A stretch of 33,285 nt of DNA, from the NCBI RefSeq assembly GCF_900101465.1, contig NZ_FMZM01000019.1, positions 32,289-65,573 on the forward strand. Direction: 5' to 3'. The position numbers and the translations under genes were made by a program. Origin of the DNA: Nocardioides lianchengensis (GTDB taxonomy: Bacteria > Actinomycetota > Actinomycetes > Propionibacteriales > Nocardioidaceae). The stretch's first letter is position 1; each line of letters opens with the position of its first letter. The notes beneath the pieces are model-generated. The model did not search any database. It had not been told where the DNA came from and saw only the letters and a list, made by a program, of their open reading frames with translations. Shown here piece after piece: positions 7,169 to 16,905 of the stretch.

Positions 7169-8745
7169 CGCACGTCCGCGAGCAGGTGCGGCGGGTTGTG
7201 CAGGTAGGTGATCGACGGCGACGAGCCGACGGTCCCCGAGGCCATCTCCAGCGCGTCCTGCAGCGTCGTCGCCGCGCGGAAGCCGAGCCGCGAGGCGACC
7301 TTGCGGTCGGCCCCCACCCAGATGACCTCGTCGACGTGGTCCATCGCGTGCGCCGCCCAGTACCACATGTAGAACGGGTGCACTCCGTGGTAGGCGTGCG
7401 AGGTGCGGTAGAGGTGGCGGTACCACTCGTCCTCGGCGAACTGCTTCTCGTACTTCGCGCTGATGACCGCCGGGTCGGTCGACTCGGCGAGCACCTCCTC
7501 GTAGAAGTCGACGTACGACGGGTGGTGCAGCTGGTTGAAGCCCTCGTTGAGCGGGTGGTAGAGGATCACCGCGCCGCCCTTCCGCACGACCGGCTGGTGG
7601 CGGTAGGAGTTGAAGTAGTAGCCCAGGCCCATGCAGGTGGCGAGGATCGGGTTCATCGAGCTGTTGACGTTGTAGGGGCCGAGGTAGGGCACCCCGAGCA
7701 CCAGCACGTCGGACTGCCCCTGCACCTCGACCAGCTGCTGGCGGTGCACCCGCTCCAGGGTCTGCTCGTGCACGGCCTCGACCTCGCCGGCACTGATCCC
7801 CGTCAGGCCGTACGGCGCCCGCAGGTCGTGGAACAGCTTGTGCCGCAGCTTCTGCGGCGCGACCGACAGCCCGCGCTTCATCGCCAGCATCGAGGCCTGG
7901 TCGCGCACCGACCACTCCCACTCGCGCTTCATGAGGAAGTCGTAGGGCTTGCCGAAGACGTTGTTGTCGAGCGTCGTTTCGATCTGGAACACCTTGACGG
8001 TGTCCTTGATGATCCGCCCGATGCGCCACGCGGAGTGGTGCATGGCCGACTTCTTGTGGTCCATGAAGGACCGCGAGTGGACCATGGTCTGCGGGTTGTG
8101 GTGGTGGCGCAGCGACTTGTACGACGCCAGGCCGATGCCGACCGACTTGTGCCCGCCGTCCATCGCGACCAGGTTGACGTTGACGTAGACGAGCAGGTCG
8201 GACTCGGCGGCCCGCTTGCTGATCTCGATGTCCTCGCCCTGCTCGGTGGTGCCGAGGTGGGCGAGGTTGTCGCGGTCCTCGGCGTCGAAGTTGTAGAGCT
8301 GGCCCTGCGGGAAGAACGACCGGAAGACCCGCTCCCCCACGATGTGCTTCAGCTCGCCGGCCGTCATCCGCCGGTGCAGGGCGTTGGCGGCGACGATCTC
8401 GACGTCGTCGACCCCGGCCTCGGCGGCCAGGGTGAGTACGTGCTCGATGATCCGCCCGCGGATGTCGGGGCTCTTCATCGACGGCAGCGGCAGCGACAGG
8501 TCGTCGAAGGCGATGGTCAGCCGCATCCCGGAGAACAGCAGCGACGGCAGCGGCTCGGCGTCCACGGGGTGCAGCAGCGCCTCGCGGATCGCCTCGTCGA
8601 CGTCGGGGACGGTCGGCAGCGACTCGGGCGGGTAGACCACCCGGGTCCCGAGCGGGAAGCTCTCCAGCCGGAAGCCGAGGCCCTCGTGGACGACCAGCGG
8701 GGGTGTCCGGTCGTCGACCTCGAGAACGAAACCGGGCCTGCTCAT
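7165..8745 (-). CDS. LarA-like (DUF2088) nickel-pincer racemase-family protein
   Basis: This 526-residue protein is longer than lactate racemase LarA (about 420 aa). By hand alignment to LarA, three positions are kept: H124 in ANALHRRMT (LarA H108), K200 in DGGHK (the cofactor-anchoring K184) and H216 in LRHHHN (the nickel ligand H200). The position of the second catalytic histidine (LarA H174) is not His, and the DDxTRP substrate motif reads DDLSLP, so the arginine is absent. It is therefore likely a LarA-family racemase or epimerase with another substrate. The LarB, LarC and LarE cofactor enzymes are not in the window. The start overlaps the dehydrogenase stop in ATGA (8742-8745). Family call is sound; substrate is unknown. 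Confidence 0.87.
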   Translation of the reverse strand: MSRPGFVLEVDDRTPPLVVHEGLGFRLESFPLGTRVVYPPESLPTVPDVDEAIREALLHPVDAEPLPSLLFSGMRLTIAFDDLSLPLPSMKSPDIRGRIIEHVLTLAAEAGVDDVEIVAANALHRRMTAGELKHIVGERVFRSFFPQGQLYNFDAEDRDNLAHLGTTEQGEDIEISKRAAESDLLVYVNVNLVAMDGGHKSVGIGLASYKSLRHHHNPQTMVHSRSFMDHKKSAMHHSAWRIGRIIKDTVKVFQIETTLDNNVFGKPYDFLMKREWEWSVRDQASMLAMKRGLSVAPQKLRHKLFHDLRAPYGLTGISAGEVEAVHEQTLERVHRQQLVEVQGQSDVLVLGVPYLGPYNVNSSMNPILATCMGLGYYFNSYRHQPVVRKGGAVILYHPLNEGFNQLHHPSYVDFYEEVLAESTDPAVISAKYEKQFAEDEWYRHLYRTSHAYHGVHPFYMWYWAAHAMDHVDEVIWVGADRKVASRLGFRAATTLQDALEMASGTVGSSPSITYLHNPPHLLADVR

Positions 8746-9932
8746 TGGGTGCTCCTCGGGTCGAACGCCACCTTGACCGTCCCCAGACGGCCGGTGGAGT
8801 GGGCATGGTCGAGCGCCTCGCGCCAGCGGTGCAGCGGATAGCTGGCGACGGACTTGGACAGCTGGGTGACGGCGTCGTGGGCGACCAGCTCGGTCGCCTT
8901 CGCGAACGCGTCGTCGGCGTGGGCCGAGGCGTAGGTGCCGACGATCTCGAGCTCGCGGAACCAAGCCGCGGAGAGGTCGGCGGGGGCGGGCATGCCGGAC
9001 AGGACCACCCGGCCGCCGGCGCGGGTGGCCTGCAGCGCGGTCTCCAGCGACTGCTTGCTCCCCACGGCGTCGACGGCGACGTCGACCCCGCCGAGGAGGT
9101 ACGGCGACGAGAACTCGGGCTTCAGCTGGAAGGCCCCCGTCGAGCGGCGCACCCGGCGCAGCACCTCGCGCGGGGCGACCACCTCGGTGGCGCCCAGGGC
9201 CAGGGCCAGCTCGCGCTGGTGGCCGTGCTTGGCGACCACGATGATCTCGCCGGCGCCGGTGAGCTCGCGCAGCGCGAAGGTCGCGAACAGCCCGACCGAT
9301 CCGGCCCCGCTGACCAGCACCCGGTCCCCCGGGCGTACGCCGGCGCGCAGCGCGGTGTGCACGGCGCAGGCCATCGGCTCGATCAGGATCGCCTGCTCGT
9401 CGGAGTAGCCCTCGGGGACGACGTGCAGCTGGCTGCGGTGCGCGGTCAGCTGCTGCCCCCAGCCGCCGCCGGTGTCGTGGCAGAAGCCGGTCTGCAGCCC
9501 GGCCGAGACGTCGCCGACGGTGATCCGCGAACAGCGGTTGGTCGCCCCGGCCGCGCACCCGTCGCAGGGCTCGACCCCGCGGGCGGCGCAGGTCAGGACC
9601 GGGTCGACGACCACGCGGGTCCCGGCGGGGAGGTCCTCGCAGTCCTCGAGCAGCTCGGCGACCACCTCGTGACCGGGCACGAACGGCAGCGACACCAGCG
9701 CGGAGAAGTAGAGCGACGTCTGGCCCGACAGCATGCCGAGGTCGGAGCCGCAGATGCCGGACAGCCGGGTCTTCAGCCGCGCCCAGCCCGGCCGGTCGAC
9801 CACCGGGGCGTCGATCGTGACCAGGCGCAGCGGGGCGGCGTACCCGGAGAGGATCCCGGGCAGCCTGCTGCCGACGGCCTTGCCCGCGACCGTGCGCGGC
9901 AGCGAGCGGAACATCTCGAGCGCGAGCATCAT
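8742..9932 (-). CDS. Zinc-dependent medium-chain alcohol dehydrogenase-like protein
   Basis: This 396-residue MDR-family oxidoreductase has a GroES-like N-terminal domain with the catalytic zinc residues C61 (GICGSD), H88/E89 (PGHEV) and E185. The structural zinc cysteines are C115, C123, C126 and C134. The NAD(P)-binding domain has GAGSVG at 209-214. It should oxidise an alcohol or reduce a ketone or aldehyde. The spacing of the structural cysteines (CAARGVEPCDGC) is wider than usual. The start is either ATG 9932, which overlaps the preceding stop as TGATG, or the adjacent GTG at 9935. In the cassette it follows the acyl reductase, so it could act on a fatty aldehyde/alcohol or on a hydroxy-lipid head group (inference). 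Confidence 0.9.
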   Translation of the reverse strand: MMLALEMFRSLPRTVAGKAVGSRLPGILSGYAAPLRLVTIDAPVVDRPGWARLKTRLSGICGSDLGMLSGQTSLYFSALVSLPFVPGHEVVAELLEDCEDLPAGTRVVVDPVLTCAARGVEPCDGCAAGATNRCSRITVGDVSAGLQTGFCHDTGGGWGQQLTAHRSQLHVVPEGYSDEQAILIEPMACAVHTALRAGVRPGDRVLVSGAGSVGLFATFALRELTGAGEIIVVAKHGHQRELALALGATEVVAPREVLRRVRRSTGAFQLKPEFSSPYLLGGVDVAVDAVGSKQSLETALQATRAGGRVVLSGMPAPADLSAAWFRELEIVGTYASAHADDAFAKATELVAHDAVTQLSKSVASYPLHRWREALDHAHSTGRLGTVKVAFDPRSTQ

Positions 9933-12217
9933 CACAGGCCCCCGGCCGGGTCGAGGGAGCGTACCGACGAGCCGGAGCTCTTCCAGTCGACGATCTTCCA
10001 GTGGTGCTTGCGCGCGTGACGGAACAGCGTCACGTCGGGTCGTACAGCGACCGGGTTGCCCACCGCCGCCAGCAGCGGCAGGTCGGAGTGGGAGTCGGCG
10101 TAGGCGAAGGACGCGGCCATGTCGATGCCGTGCTCGGCGGCGTACGACGCCATCCAGGCCGCCCGCGACTCGCCCACCAGCGGCGACGACGAGAGGTAGC
10201 CCGTGCAGATCCCGCGCTCGTCGACGGCCAGCTCCGCTGCCTCGATGTGGTCGAAGAGGGTCCGCAGCGGCCGGGTCAGCGGCCGGATCGCCCCCGTGAT
10301 CAGCACGGTCCGGTGCCCGGCTCTCCGGTGCTCCCGGATCCGGCGGACCGCGGCCGGTGAGAGCCGGGACAGCACGTGGTCGGTGAGGTGGTCGTCGGCG
10401 ATCTGGTCGAGGTCGGCGCGACGCGCGCCCTCGTAGTCGCGGTAGACGGTGCGCAGGAACGCGCTCCGCTCCCGGCGCTCGGCCTGCACCAGCGCCGGCA
10501 CCTTCCCGACGACCCGGCCCAGCTCGGCCAGCCGCTCGGCACCGGACAGCTCGCGCAACCGCACCCACAGGTAGGTCTCGATGACGTTGGACGAGAGCAG
10601 CGTCCCGTCCATGTCGAAGAACGCGGCGACCGCCGGCTTCTCAGGCGAGAGTGGCCTGAGGCCCGGCGTGGCGGCCTTGCGCCGCGCGGCCCGGACCTCG
10701 TCGAGCCGCCGGATCGGCGCGGTCACCGCCGGACAGTGGATGTCTTGGAGGTAGACCTTCCAGTCGACCACCGAGGTGTCGAAGGCGAACCGCGCCTGGT
10801 CGGCCTCCGACAGCGAGCGGAAGAGCGCCAGCGTGTTGCCGTCGTGGAAGCGCAGCTCGGCCTGGGTGTACTCGGCGTAGATGTCGAGGTAGCGGCGCAG
10901 GAACTCCAGCCGCCGGCGCTGCTGCTCCAGGCGGCGGGCCAGGTCGCGCGCCCGGTCGCTGCGCGGCGCGTGGGAGATCAGGAAGTCGGCGACCTGGTAG
11001 GCCCGCTCCCCCGAGGACAGCACCCGCTCGACGGCGTGCGCACCGGGGAAGCGCCACTCGGGCAGCCGGGTGGCCCCGCGGTCACCGGCCTGGAAGGGGT
11101 GCCGGTCGAAGTAGGCCCGAACGTTCTCGTAGAGCTGGTGGAAGGTCAGCGGCTGACGGTCGCCCGACGACACGTGGAAGTACGCCGCCCGCCCGACCTG
11201 GGGCGGGTGCGCGAGCACGGCCACGATCGCCGCGACCACGTGGTCGACCGGCACGATGTCGACGATCGTGTCGGCGGCGGCCGGGAACTCGGGCAGCTCG
11301 CCGCGTCCGTAGGCCAGGATCAGCGGCTCGGCCATCTTGAAGCCCTCGATCCAGCCCGGGTGGGGCGTCGTGAGGGCGGACTCGATGATGCTTGGCCGCA
11401 CGATCGAGGCGCGGTGGGTGCGCGCGTGCTCCTCGACCACCCGCTCGCCGAGCGCCTTGGTGAAGGTGTAGCAGTCGGTCCAGCCCAGGCTGCGGGCGCG
11501 CTCCGCGCCGGCCGCCACCAGCTCGTTCTTGACCCATTCCTTGCGCGCGGCCTCGGTCGCGGCAGCGGCGGTCAGCGCGCCGGCCCGGCTGTGCGCCTTC
11601 TCGGCCTTCTTGCGCTCCGCCGTCAGCACCTCGGCGCTGCGGGAGCGGTCCTCGATGGCGCGGCGCTGGCTCAGGCCCCAGGCCAGCTCGGCCTCGAGGT
11701 CGACCTCGAGGTCCACCGGGCCCTCGGGGATGCTGCCCCGGCGGCGGCCGGCGACGTACGCCGTCGAGATGTGGACGTAGTGCAGGTCAGGGCCGGCGTC
11801 GCGAACCCGGGCGAGGAGCTCGCGGGTGCCGACCACGTTGGTGCGGAAGCCCTCGTCGACCGGTGGGTCGAAGGAGACGTCACCCGCACAGTGCACGACG
11901 GCGTCGAGCCCGGCCGGCAGTTCCGGGGTGTCGGCCAGGTCGCCCTCGAGGACGCCGATGCGCGCCGCCATCAGCGCCTCGATGCCCCCTGAGGCCTCGA
12001 CGACCTCCGCGAAGATCGGCTTCTTCAGCAACGCGGCGATGCGGGCGGTGCCCCGCGTCGAGCCCTTGGGCCGCACCAGGAGCGTCACCCGGACCCCGGG
12101 GACCTCGCTCAGCATCCGGTGCAGCAGCGCCTCGCCGACGAACCCGGTCACCCCGGTCACCAGGACGTGCTGGCCGTCGAGCCGTTCCGCTACCGAAATG
12201 TCCGATCCCTCAGCCAC
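9932..12217 (-). CDS. Fatty acyl-CoA reductase (FAR) fused to a HAD-IB hydrolase
   Basis: This 761-residue two-part enzyme begins with an NAD(P)-binding Rossmann domain (TGVTGFVG, 21-28) and the short-chain reductase signature Y250-x3-K254. A charged, probably coiled insertion lies at about 185-240. Residues 440-495 resemble the FAR C-terminal (sterile) domain, with FDTSVVDWKVYL. The C-terminal 230 residues form a HAD-IB phosphatase: DMDGT at 535-539, an ITGA motif II, and YADSHSDLPLL as the final acidic motif. The first half should reduce an acyl thioester to an aldehyde or alcohol, and the second should remove a phosphate. It heads the four-gene overlapping cassette. Start GTG at 12217; no strong ribosome-binding site is seen. 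Confidence 0.88.
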   Translation of the reverse strand: MAEGSDISVAERLDGQHVLVTGVTGFVGEALLHRMLSEVPGVRVTLLVRPKGSTRGTARIAALLKKPIFAEVVEASGGIEALMAARIGVLEGDLADTPELPAGLDAVVHCAGDVSFDPPVDEGFRTNVVGTRELLARVRDAGPDLHYVHISTAYVAGRRRGSIPEGPVDLEVDLEAELAWGLSQRRAIEDRSRSAEVLTAERKKAEKAHSRAGALTAAAATEAARKEWVKNELVAAGAERARSLGWTDCYTFTKALGERVVEEHARTHRASIVRPSIIESALTTPHPGWIEGFKMAEPLILAYGRGELPEFPAAADTIVDIVPVDHVVAAIVAVLAHPPQVGRAAYFHVSSGDRQPLTFHQLYENVRAYFDRHPFQAGDRGATRLPEWRFPGAHAVERVLSSGERAYQVADFLISHAPRSDRARDLARRLEQQRRRLEFLRRYLDIYAEYTQAELRFHDGNTLALFRSLSEADQARFAFDTSVVDWKVYLQDIHCPAVTAPIRRLDEVRAARRKAATPGLRPLSPEKPAVAAFFDMDGTLLSSNVIETYLWVRLRELSGAERLAELGRVVGKVPALVQAERRERSAFLRTVYRDYEGARRADLDQIADDHLTDHVLSRLSPAAVRRIREHRRAGHRTVLITGAIRPLTRPLRTLFDHIEAAELAVDERGICTGYLSSSPLVGESRAAWMASYAAEHGIDMAASFAYADSHSDLPLLAAVGNPVAVRPDVTLFRHARKHHWKIVDWKSSGSSVRSLDPAGGL

Positions 12218-12232
12218 CCGCGAGATTCTGCC

Positions 12233-13012
12233 CTACGCCGGGGACAGGTGCTTCAGGGCCTCGCGGCGCGAGAGACCCGACAGCCGATCACCCAGCCGGG
12301 CCACCTCGGCCCGGACCCAGTCGGGATCGGCGCGGGCGTGGTCGCGCAGCGCCCACCCGATCGCCTTGCGCAGCCAGAACGTGCGGTCGTCGACGTTGGC
12401 CTCGATCGCCAGCCGCAGGAGGGCGACGTCGACGTCGCCCTTGGCGCCGACCTGGCACATCACCGAGGTACGGCGCAGCCACAGCTCGTCGTCGGTGGCC
12501 CACGCCACGAGGACCGGGCGGACGACGTCCGGGTCCGCCCGCAGCGCCTCGCCGACCAGGTGCACGGCGAGCTCGTCCACGTGGTCCCACCACGCGCCGG
12601 TGACGATCAGGTGCCGGGCCAGCGGCAGCGCCTCGCCGTCGCGCCAGGGCTTCGCTGCCGGGTGCTGCACGAGCGCGGTGGCGGCGTACCGCTCCTCGCG
12701 GAAGGCGGCGTGGTCCCACAGCTCGCGCACCGTGGCCTCCCAGTCCGCCCGTGACCCGGGCGGGTGCTCGGCCAGCAGCGGCCGCAGCAGCTTCCACAGC
12801 GCGGGCAGGGTCACGCCCCGGTAGGGCATCACCGACTTCATGTAGGCCTGCTGCCCGACCGCCCGCTCGGGATCCGCCGCCTCGGCCAGCGCGTGCCGGA
12901 CCCCCTCGACGAGGGCGAGATCGGCCGGCACGGACGTGAAGATAGCGGGCCCCGGGGGCAGGTCCCCCGTGAGAGCTGCCACCGCGGCCCGCTGGTGGTG
13001 CTTCGAAGCCAT
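12233..13012 (-). CDS. DNA alkylation repair glycosylase, AlkD family
   Basis: This 259-residue HEAT-like repeat protein should excise alkylated purines from DNA. All four residues known to matter in Bacillus cereus AlkD can be placed with matching spacing: W142 and D146 in WWDHVDEL (W109, D113), R181 in WLRRTSV (R148) and W220 in AIGWAL (W187). YMKSVMPYRGV at 57-67 is the usual N-terminal signature. The ATG at 13012 has no clear ribosome-binding site; the frame is open further upstream to 13300, but that part looks like intergenic DNA. The stop lies 16 bases before the GTG of the acyl-reductase gene on the same strand, so read-through is possible although the functions look unrelated. Confidence 0.87.
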   Translation of the reverse strand: MASKHHQRAAVAALTGDLPPGPAIFTSVPADLALVEGVRHALAEAADPERAVGQQAYMKSVMPYRGVTLPALWKLLRPLLAEHPPGSRADWEATVRELWDHAAFREERYAATALVQHPAAKPWRDGEALPLARHLIVTGAWWDHVDELAVHLVGEALRADPDVVRPVLVAWATDDELWLRRTSVMCQVGAKGDVDVALLRLAIEANVDDRTFWLRKAIGWALRDHARADPDWVRAEVARLGDRLSGLSRREALKHLSPA

Positions 13013-13082
13013 CGCGGGACCGGATGGGAGGTGGTCTCGACCACCTGGTGTCGCCGTTCGCTCGACGACCTCGCCGCGACGT

Positions 13083-13107
13083 AAAGTTGACTTACTTACT
13101 CGACTTT
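13083..13107. promoter_or_regulatory. Inverted repeat in divergent promoter region
   Basis: AAAGTTGA (13083-13090) and TCGACTTT (13100-13107) form an 8-base inverted repeat with one mismatch around a 9-base spacer, CTTACTTAC. It lies in an AT-rich pocket between the divergent AlkD-like and cysteine-desulfurase-like genes. TTGACT at 13087 could also be a -35 element for the rightward gene. Size and symmetry fit an operator for a small dimeric repressor, but no such gene is adjacent. Confidence 0.4.
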
Positions 13108-13151
13108 GAGCCGTCAGATCCACGCCAGATCCAGATCCAAGGAGGCGGGCC

Positions 13152-14495
<1,344 letters not shown>

Positions 14496-14511
14496 GGCCG
14501 GGTGTGCCGGG

Positions 14512-14586
14512 TGGTGGGCGCAGAGGGGATCGAACCCCCGACCGCCTCGTTGTAAGCGAGGAGCTCTACCGCTGAGCTATACGCCC
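14512..14586 (-). tRNA. tRNA-Val (anticodon UAC)
   Basis: The minus strand folds into a full cloverleaf. The acceptor stem is GGGCGTA with TGCGCCC, the D arm is GCTC/GAGC, and the anticodon stem CCTCG/CGAGG encloses the loop CTTACAA, giving anticodon TAC for valine. The T arm has loop TTCGATC. The discriminator A is followed by an encoded CCA. A -10-like TAGTCT lies 12 nt upstream (14599-14604 on the minus strand). Without CCA the gene ends at 14515. Confidence 0.96.
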
Positions 14587-14646
14587 CGAGCGCGCCACAG
14601 ACTAGACGAGCCGGAGACGGGCCGCGAAAAGGCCCGGAAATGAGTC

Positions 14647-14678
14647 GAACCGCTGGCGTCTCGGGTCACCAGCGGTTC
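14647..14678 (-). terminator. Likely terminator hairpin after ahpE
   Basis: GAACCGCTGG (14647-14656) and CCAGCGGTTC (14669-14678) form a perfect 10-base stem with a 12-base loop. On the minus strand it is followed by GACTCATTTCC, a weak T tract. It lies about 90 bases past the peroxiredoxin stop and before the tRNA gene on the same strand, so it probably separates the two units. Confidence 0.5.
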
Positions 14679-14767
14679 AACGAGGACAACGTTAGCGGGC
14701 TCCCGCGAACGGGCGGGACGGGTCCGGGTGATTTCCCGGGCCGGTCCAGACCACTTTCCCGCGGGGC

Positions 14768-15235
14768 TCAGCCCACGGCGTCGCGCAGCTGGCGCAGGTG
14801 CTCGTCGAGGTCGCGTCCCTCGGGCATCGCGTTGTGCACCGACCAGCGCAGGTTGCCCTCCCGGTCGACGACGTACGACGACCTCCGCGCCGACCCGGAG
14901 CGCTCGTCGAAGACCTCGTAGGCCCGGGCGACGTCGCCGTGCGGCCAGAAGTCGGAGAGCAGCGGGAAGTTCAGCCCGTCGGAGTCCGCGAAGGCCCGCA
15001 GCGCGAACATCGGGTCGCAGGAGACCGCCAGCACCTCGGTGTCGAAGGTGAGGAACTCGGCCAGCCGGTCGCGTACCCCCGCCATCTCGCCGGTGCAGAC
15101 CCCCGAGAACGCGTAGGGGTAGAAGAGGATCGCCACCGCCTTCGTGCCGCGGTACGACGACAGCGTGACGTCCTGGCCGAACTGGTCGCGCAGCGTGAAG
15201 TCGGGGGCCGGGCCGCCGAGCTGGAGGCCGGTCAC
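14768..15235 (-). CDS. ahpE: AhpE-type one-cysteine peroxiredoxin
   Basis: This 155-residue thiol peroxidase should reduce hydrogen peroxide and organic or fatty-acid hydroperoxides in the cytoplasm. The peroxidatic cysteine is C47 in YPYAFSGVCTGE, followed by a second Cys in VSCDP that is not in the resolving position of two-cysteine enzymes. Length and motif match Mycobacterium tuberculosis AhpE (about 153 aa), which is also found beside a DUF3052 gene and aceE. The GTG start overlaps the stop of the upstream acyl-CoA synthetase gene by four bases (GTGA, 15232-15235), so both are made from one mRNA. That pairing suggests protection against lipid peroxides (inference). Confidence 0.93.
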   Translation of the reverse strand: MTGLQLGGPAPDFTLRDQFGQDVTLSSYRGTKAVAILFYPYAFSGVCTGEMAGVRDRLAEFLTFDTEVLAVSCDPMFALRAFADSDGLNFPLLSDFWPHGDVARAYEVFDERSGSARRSSYVVDREGNLRWSVHNAMPEGRDLDEHLRQLRDAVG

Positions 15236-16863
15236 GCGCCCTCCTCCTTGCCCAGCTCACGCTTGAGCACCTTGCCGGTGGCGTTGCGGGGCAGCTCGTC
15301 GAGCAGCACGATCTCGCGCGGCACCTTGTAGCGCGCGAGGTTCTCACGCACCCAGTCGCGCAGGTCGTCGGCGGAGACGTCGGTGCCGTCCTTCAGCACG
15401 ACGTAGGCCTGCAGCCGCTTGCCGTACTCGTCGTCGTCCACTCCGACCGCGGCCACCTCGACGACCGCCGGATGGCGCGCCAGGCAGTCCTCGACCTCCT
15501 TGGGGAAGACGTTCTCGCCGCCGGAGACGATCATCTCGTCGTCGCGGCCCTCGACGTAGAGCCGACCGTCGTCGCCGAAGCGGCCGACGTCGCCGGTCGA
15601 CATCAGCCCGTCGACCATGTCCTTGTGGCCGCCGCCGGTGTAGCCCTCGAAGAGCAGGTTGTTGCCGACGAAGATCCGGCCGGCCTCGCCGTGCGGCAGC
15701 TCGTGGCCGTCGTCGTCGAGGATCTTCACGACCGTCGCCCACGGCGGCTTCCCCGCCGAGGACGGCGCCTCGCGCAGGTCGACCGGCGTGGCGATCGAGG
15801 CGTAGGCCACCTCGGTCGAGCCGTAGATGTTGTAGAGGTTGTCGCCGAAGTGGTCCATCCAGTCGACGGCCAGGTCGCCGGGCAGCGCGGAGCCGGAGGC
15901 GGCCACCACCTTCAGCCGGGGCAGGTCGTAGCGGCCCAGCACGTCCTCGGACAGCCCCAGGATCCGCTGCAGCATCACCGGGATGACCACCAGCGAGTCG
16001 CAGTCCTCCTCGGCGGTGAGCCGGAGTGCCTCCTCCGGCTCGAACCTGCGCTTCAGCACCACGGTCGACCCGAGCAGCATCGCGAGCGCGAGGTGGGCGA
16101 AGCCCCAGGTGTGGAACAGCGGCGCCGCGATGTGGGTGCGCCAGCCGTAGCGCAGCGGCATCCGGGACAGCAGTGAGATCGCCGCGTCGATGCCGGCCTC
16201 GTTGCGGGGTGCGCCCTTGGGCGTGCCGGTGGTGCCGGAGGTCAGGATGACGATCCGCCCGTGCCGTCCGGGCGGGTCCAGGTCGTCGCCGGCTCCGGAC
16301 GCGATCAGCCCGTCGAGGGTGAGCACGTCGTCGGCCAGGTCGGTCGAGTCGGTCCAGGCCAGCACCCGGGTGCCGGCCTCGGCGTCGGCCAGCAGGCCGG
16401 TGAACTCCTCGTCGTGGACGACGACGGTCGGCTGCTCGCGCTCCAGGACGTCGACCAGCTGAGGGCCCGCGAAGGCGGTGTTGAGGTAGAGCACGTCCGC
16501 GCCGAGCTTGGCCGCCGCCACCGTCGCCTCGACGAAGCCTCGGTGGTTGCGGCACATCAGGGCGATGCCGTCGCCCTCGCCGACGCCGCGGGTGTGCAGC
16601 GCCCGGGCCAGTGCGTTGGAGCGCCGGTGCAGCTCGCCGTACGTCAACGAGCCGCGCTCGTCGAGGATCCCGACCCGGACGGGCTCGCGCAGCGCCAGCG
16701 ACGCGAAGCCGCCCGCAGGACCGGTCCCCCACGCCCGCACCGTGCCGAGCAGTCGGGCCAGCACCGCCGGTGAGTAGGGCCGGACGATCCCGGACCCGAG
16801 CAGCACCCGAGCACCGATCCCGGCCTCGCGGGCGCGGTCCATCACCTTCTGCAGCACAGGCAC
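15232..16863 (-). CDS. Acyl-CoA synthetase (FadD12-like AMP-binding enzyme)
   Basis: This 543-residue adenylate-forming enzyme activates a fatty acid to acyl-CoA. It shows LTSGTTGTPKG at 207-217, the IYGSTE motif, STGD, a GRDDEMIVSGGENVFP block, and the catalytic lysine K531 in NATGK. An N-terminal extension of about 60 residues before the fold is typical of the mycobacterial FadD12 group. The start is uncertain: GTG 16863 has AAGAAG directly against it, while GTG 16857 would place AGAAGG at 5 nt spacing. It comes directly before and overlaps ahpE. In M. tuberculosis the ahpE-DUF3052 pair is, from memory, not split by such a gene, so this may be an insertion specific to this lineage. Confidence 0.92.
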   Translation of the reverse strand: MPVLQKVMDRAREAGIGARVLLGSGIVRPYSPAVLARLLGTVRAWGTGPAGGFASLALREPVRVGILDERGSLTYGELHRRSNALARALHTRGVGEGDGIALMCRNHRGFVEATVAAAKLGADVLYLNTAFAGPQLVDVLEREQPTVVVHDEEFTGLLADAEAGTRVLAWTDSTDLADDVLTLDGLIASGAGDDLDPPGRHGRIVILTSGTTGTPKGAPRNEAGIDAAISLLSRMPLRYGWRTHIAAPLFHTWGFAHLALAMLLGSTVVLKRRFEPEEALRLTAEEDCDSLVVIPVMLQRILGLSEDVLGRYDLPRLKVVAASGSALPGDLAVDWMDHFGDNLYNIYGSTEVAYASIATPVDLREAPSSAGKPPWATVVKILDDDGHELPHGEAGRIFVGNNLLFEGYTGGGHKDMVDGLMSTGDVGRFGDDGRLYVEGRDDEMIVSGGENVFPKEVEDCLARHPAVVEVAAVGVDDDEYGKRLQAYVVLKDGTDVSADDLRDWVRENLARYKVPREIVLLDELPRNATGKVLKRELGKEEGA

Positions 16864-16905
16864 CTTCTTATCCGACGTGAGGGAGCGGTACGACGGAGCG
16901 GGGTA

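Noticed and set aside
7165..8745. True lactate racemase (larA)
   Set aside because: The second catalytic His and the DDxTRP Arg are missing, the protein is about 100 residues longer, and no larB, larC or larE is nearby; only the family name is kept.
6233..8806. 857-codon frame joining PlsC with upstream sequence
   Set aside because: The upstream part overlaps the LarA-like gene in another frame; the PlsC protein starts at ATG 7168, which overlaps the LarA-like stop.
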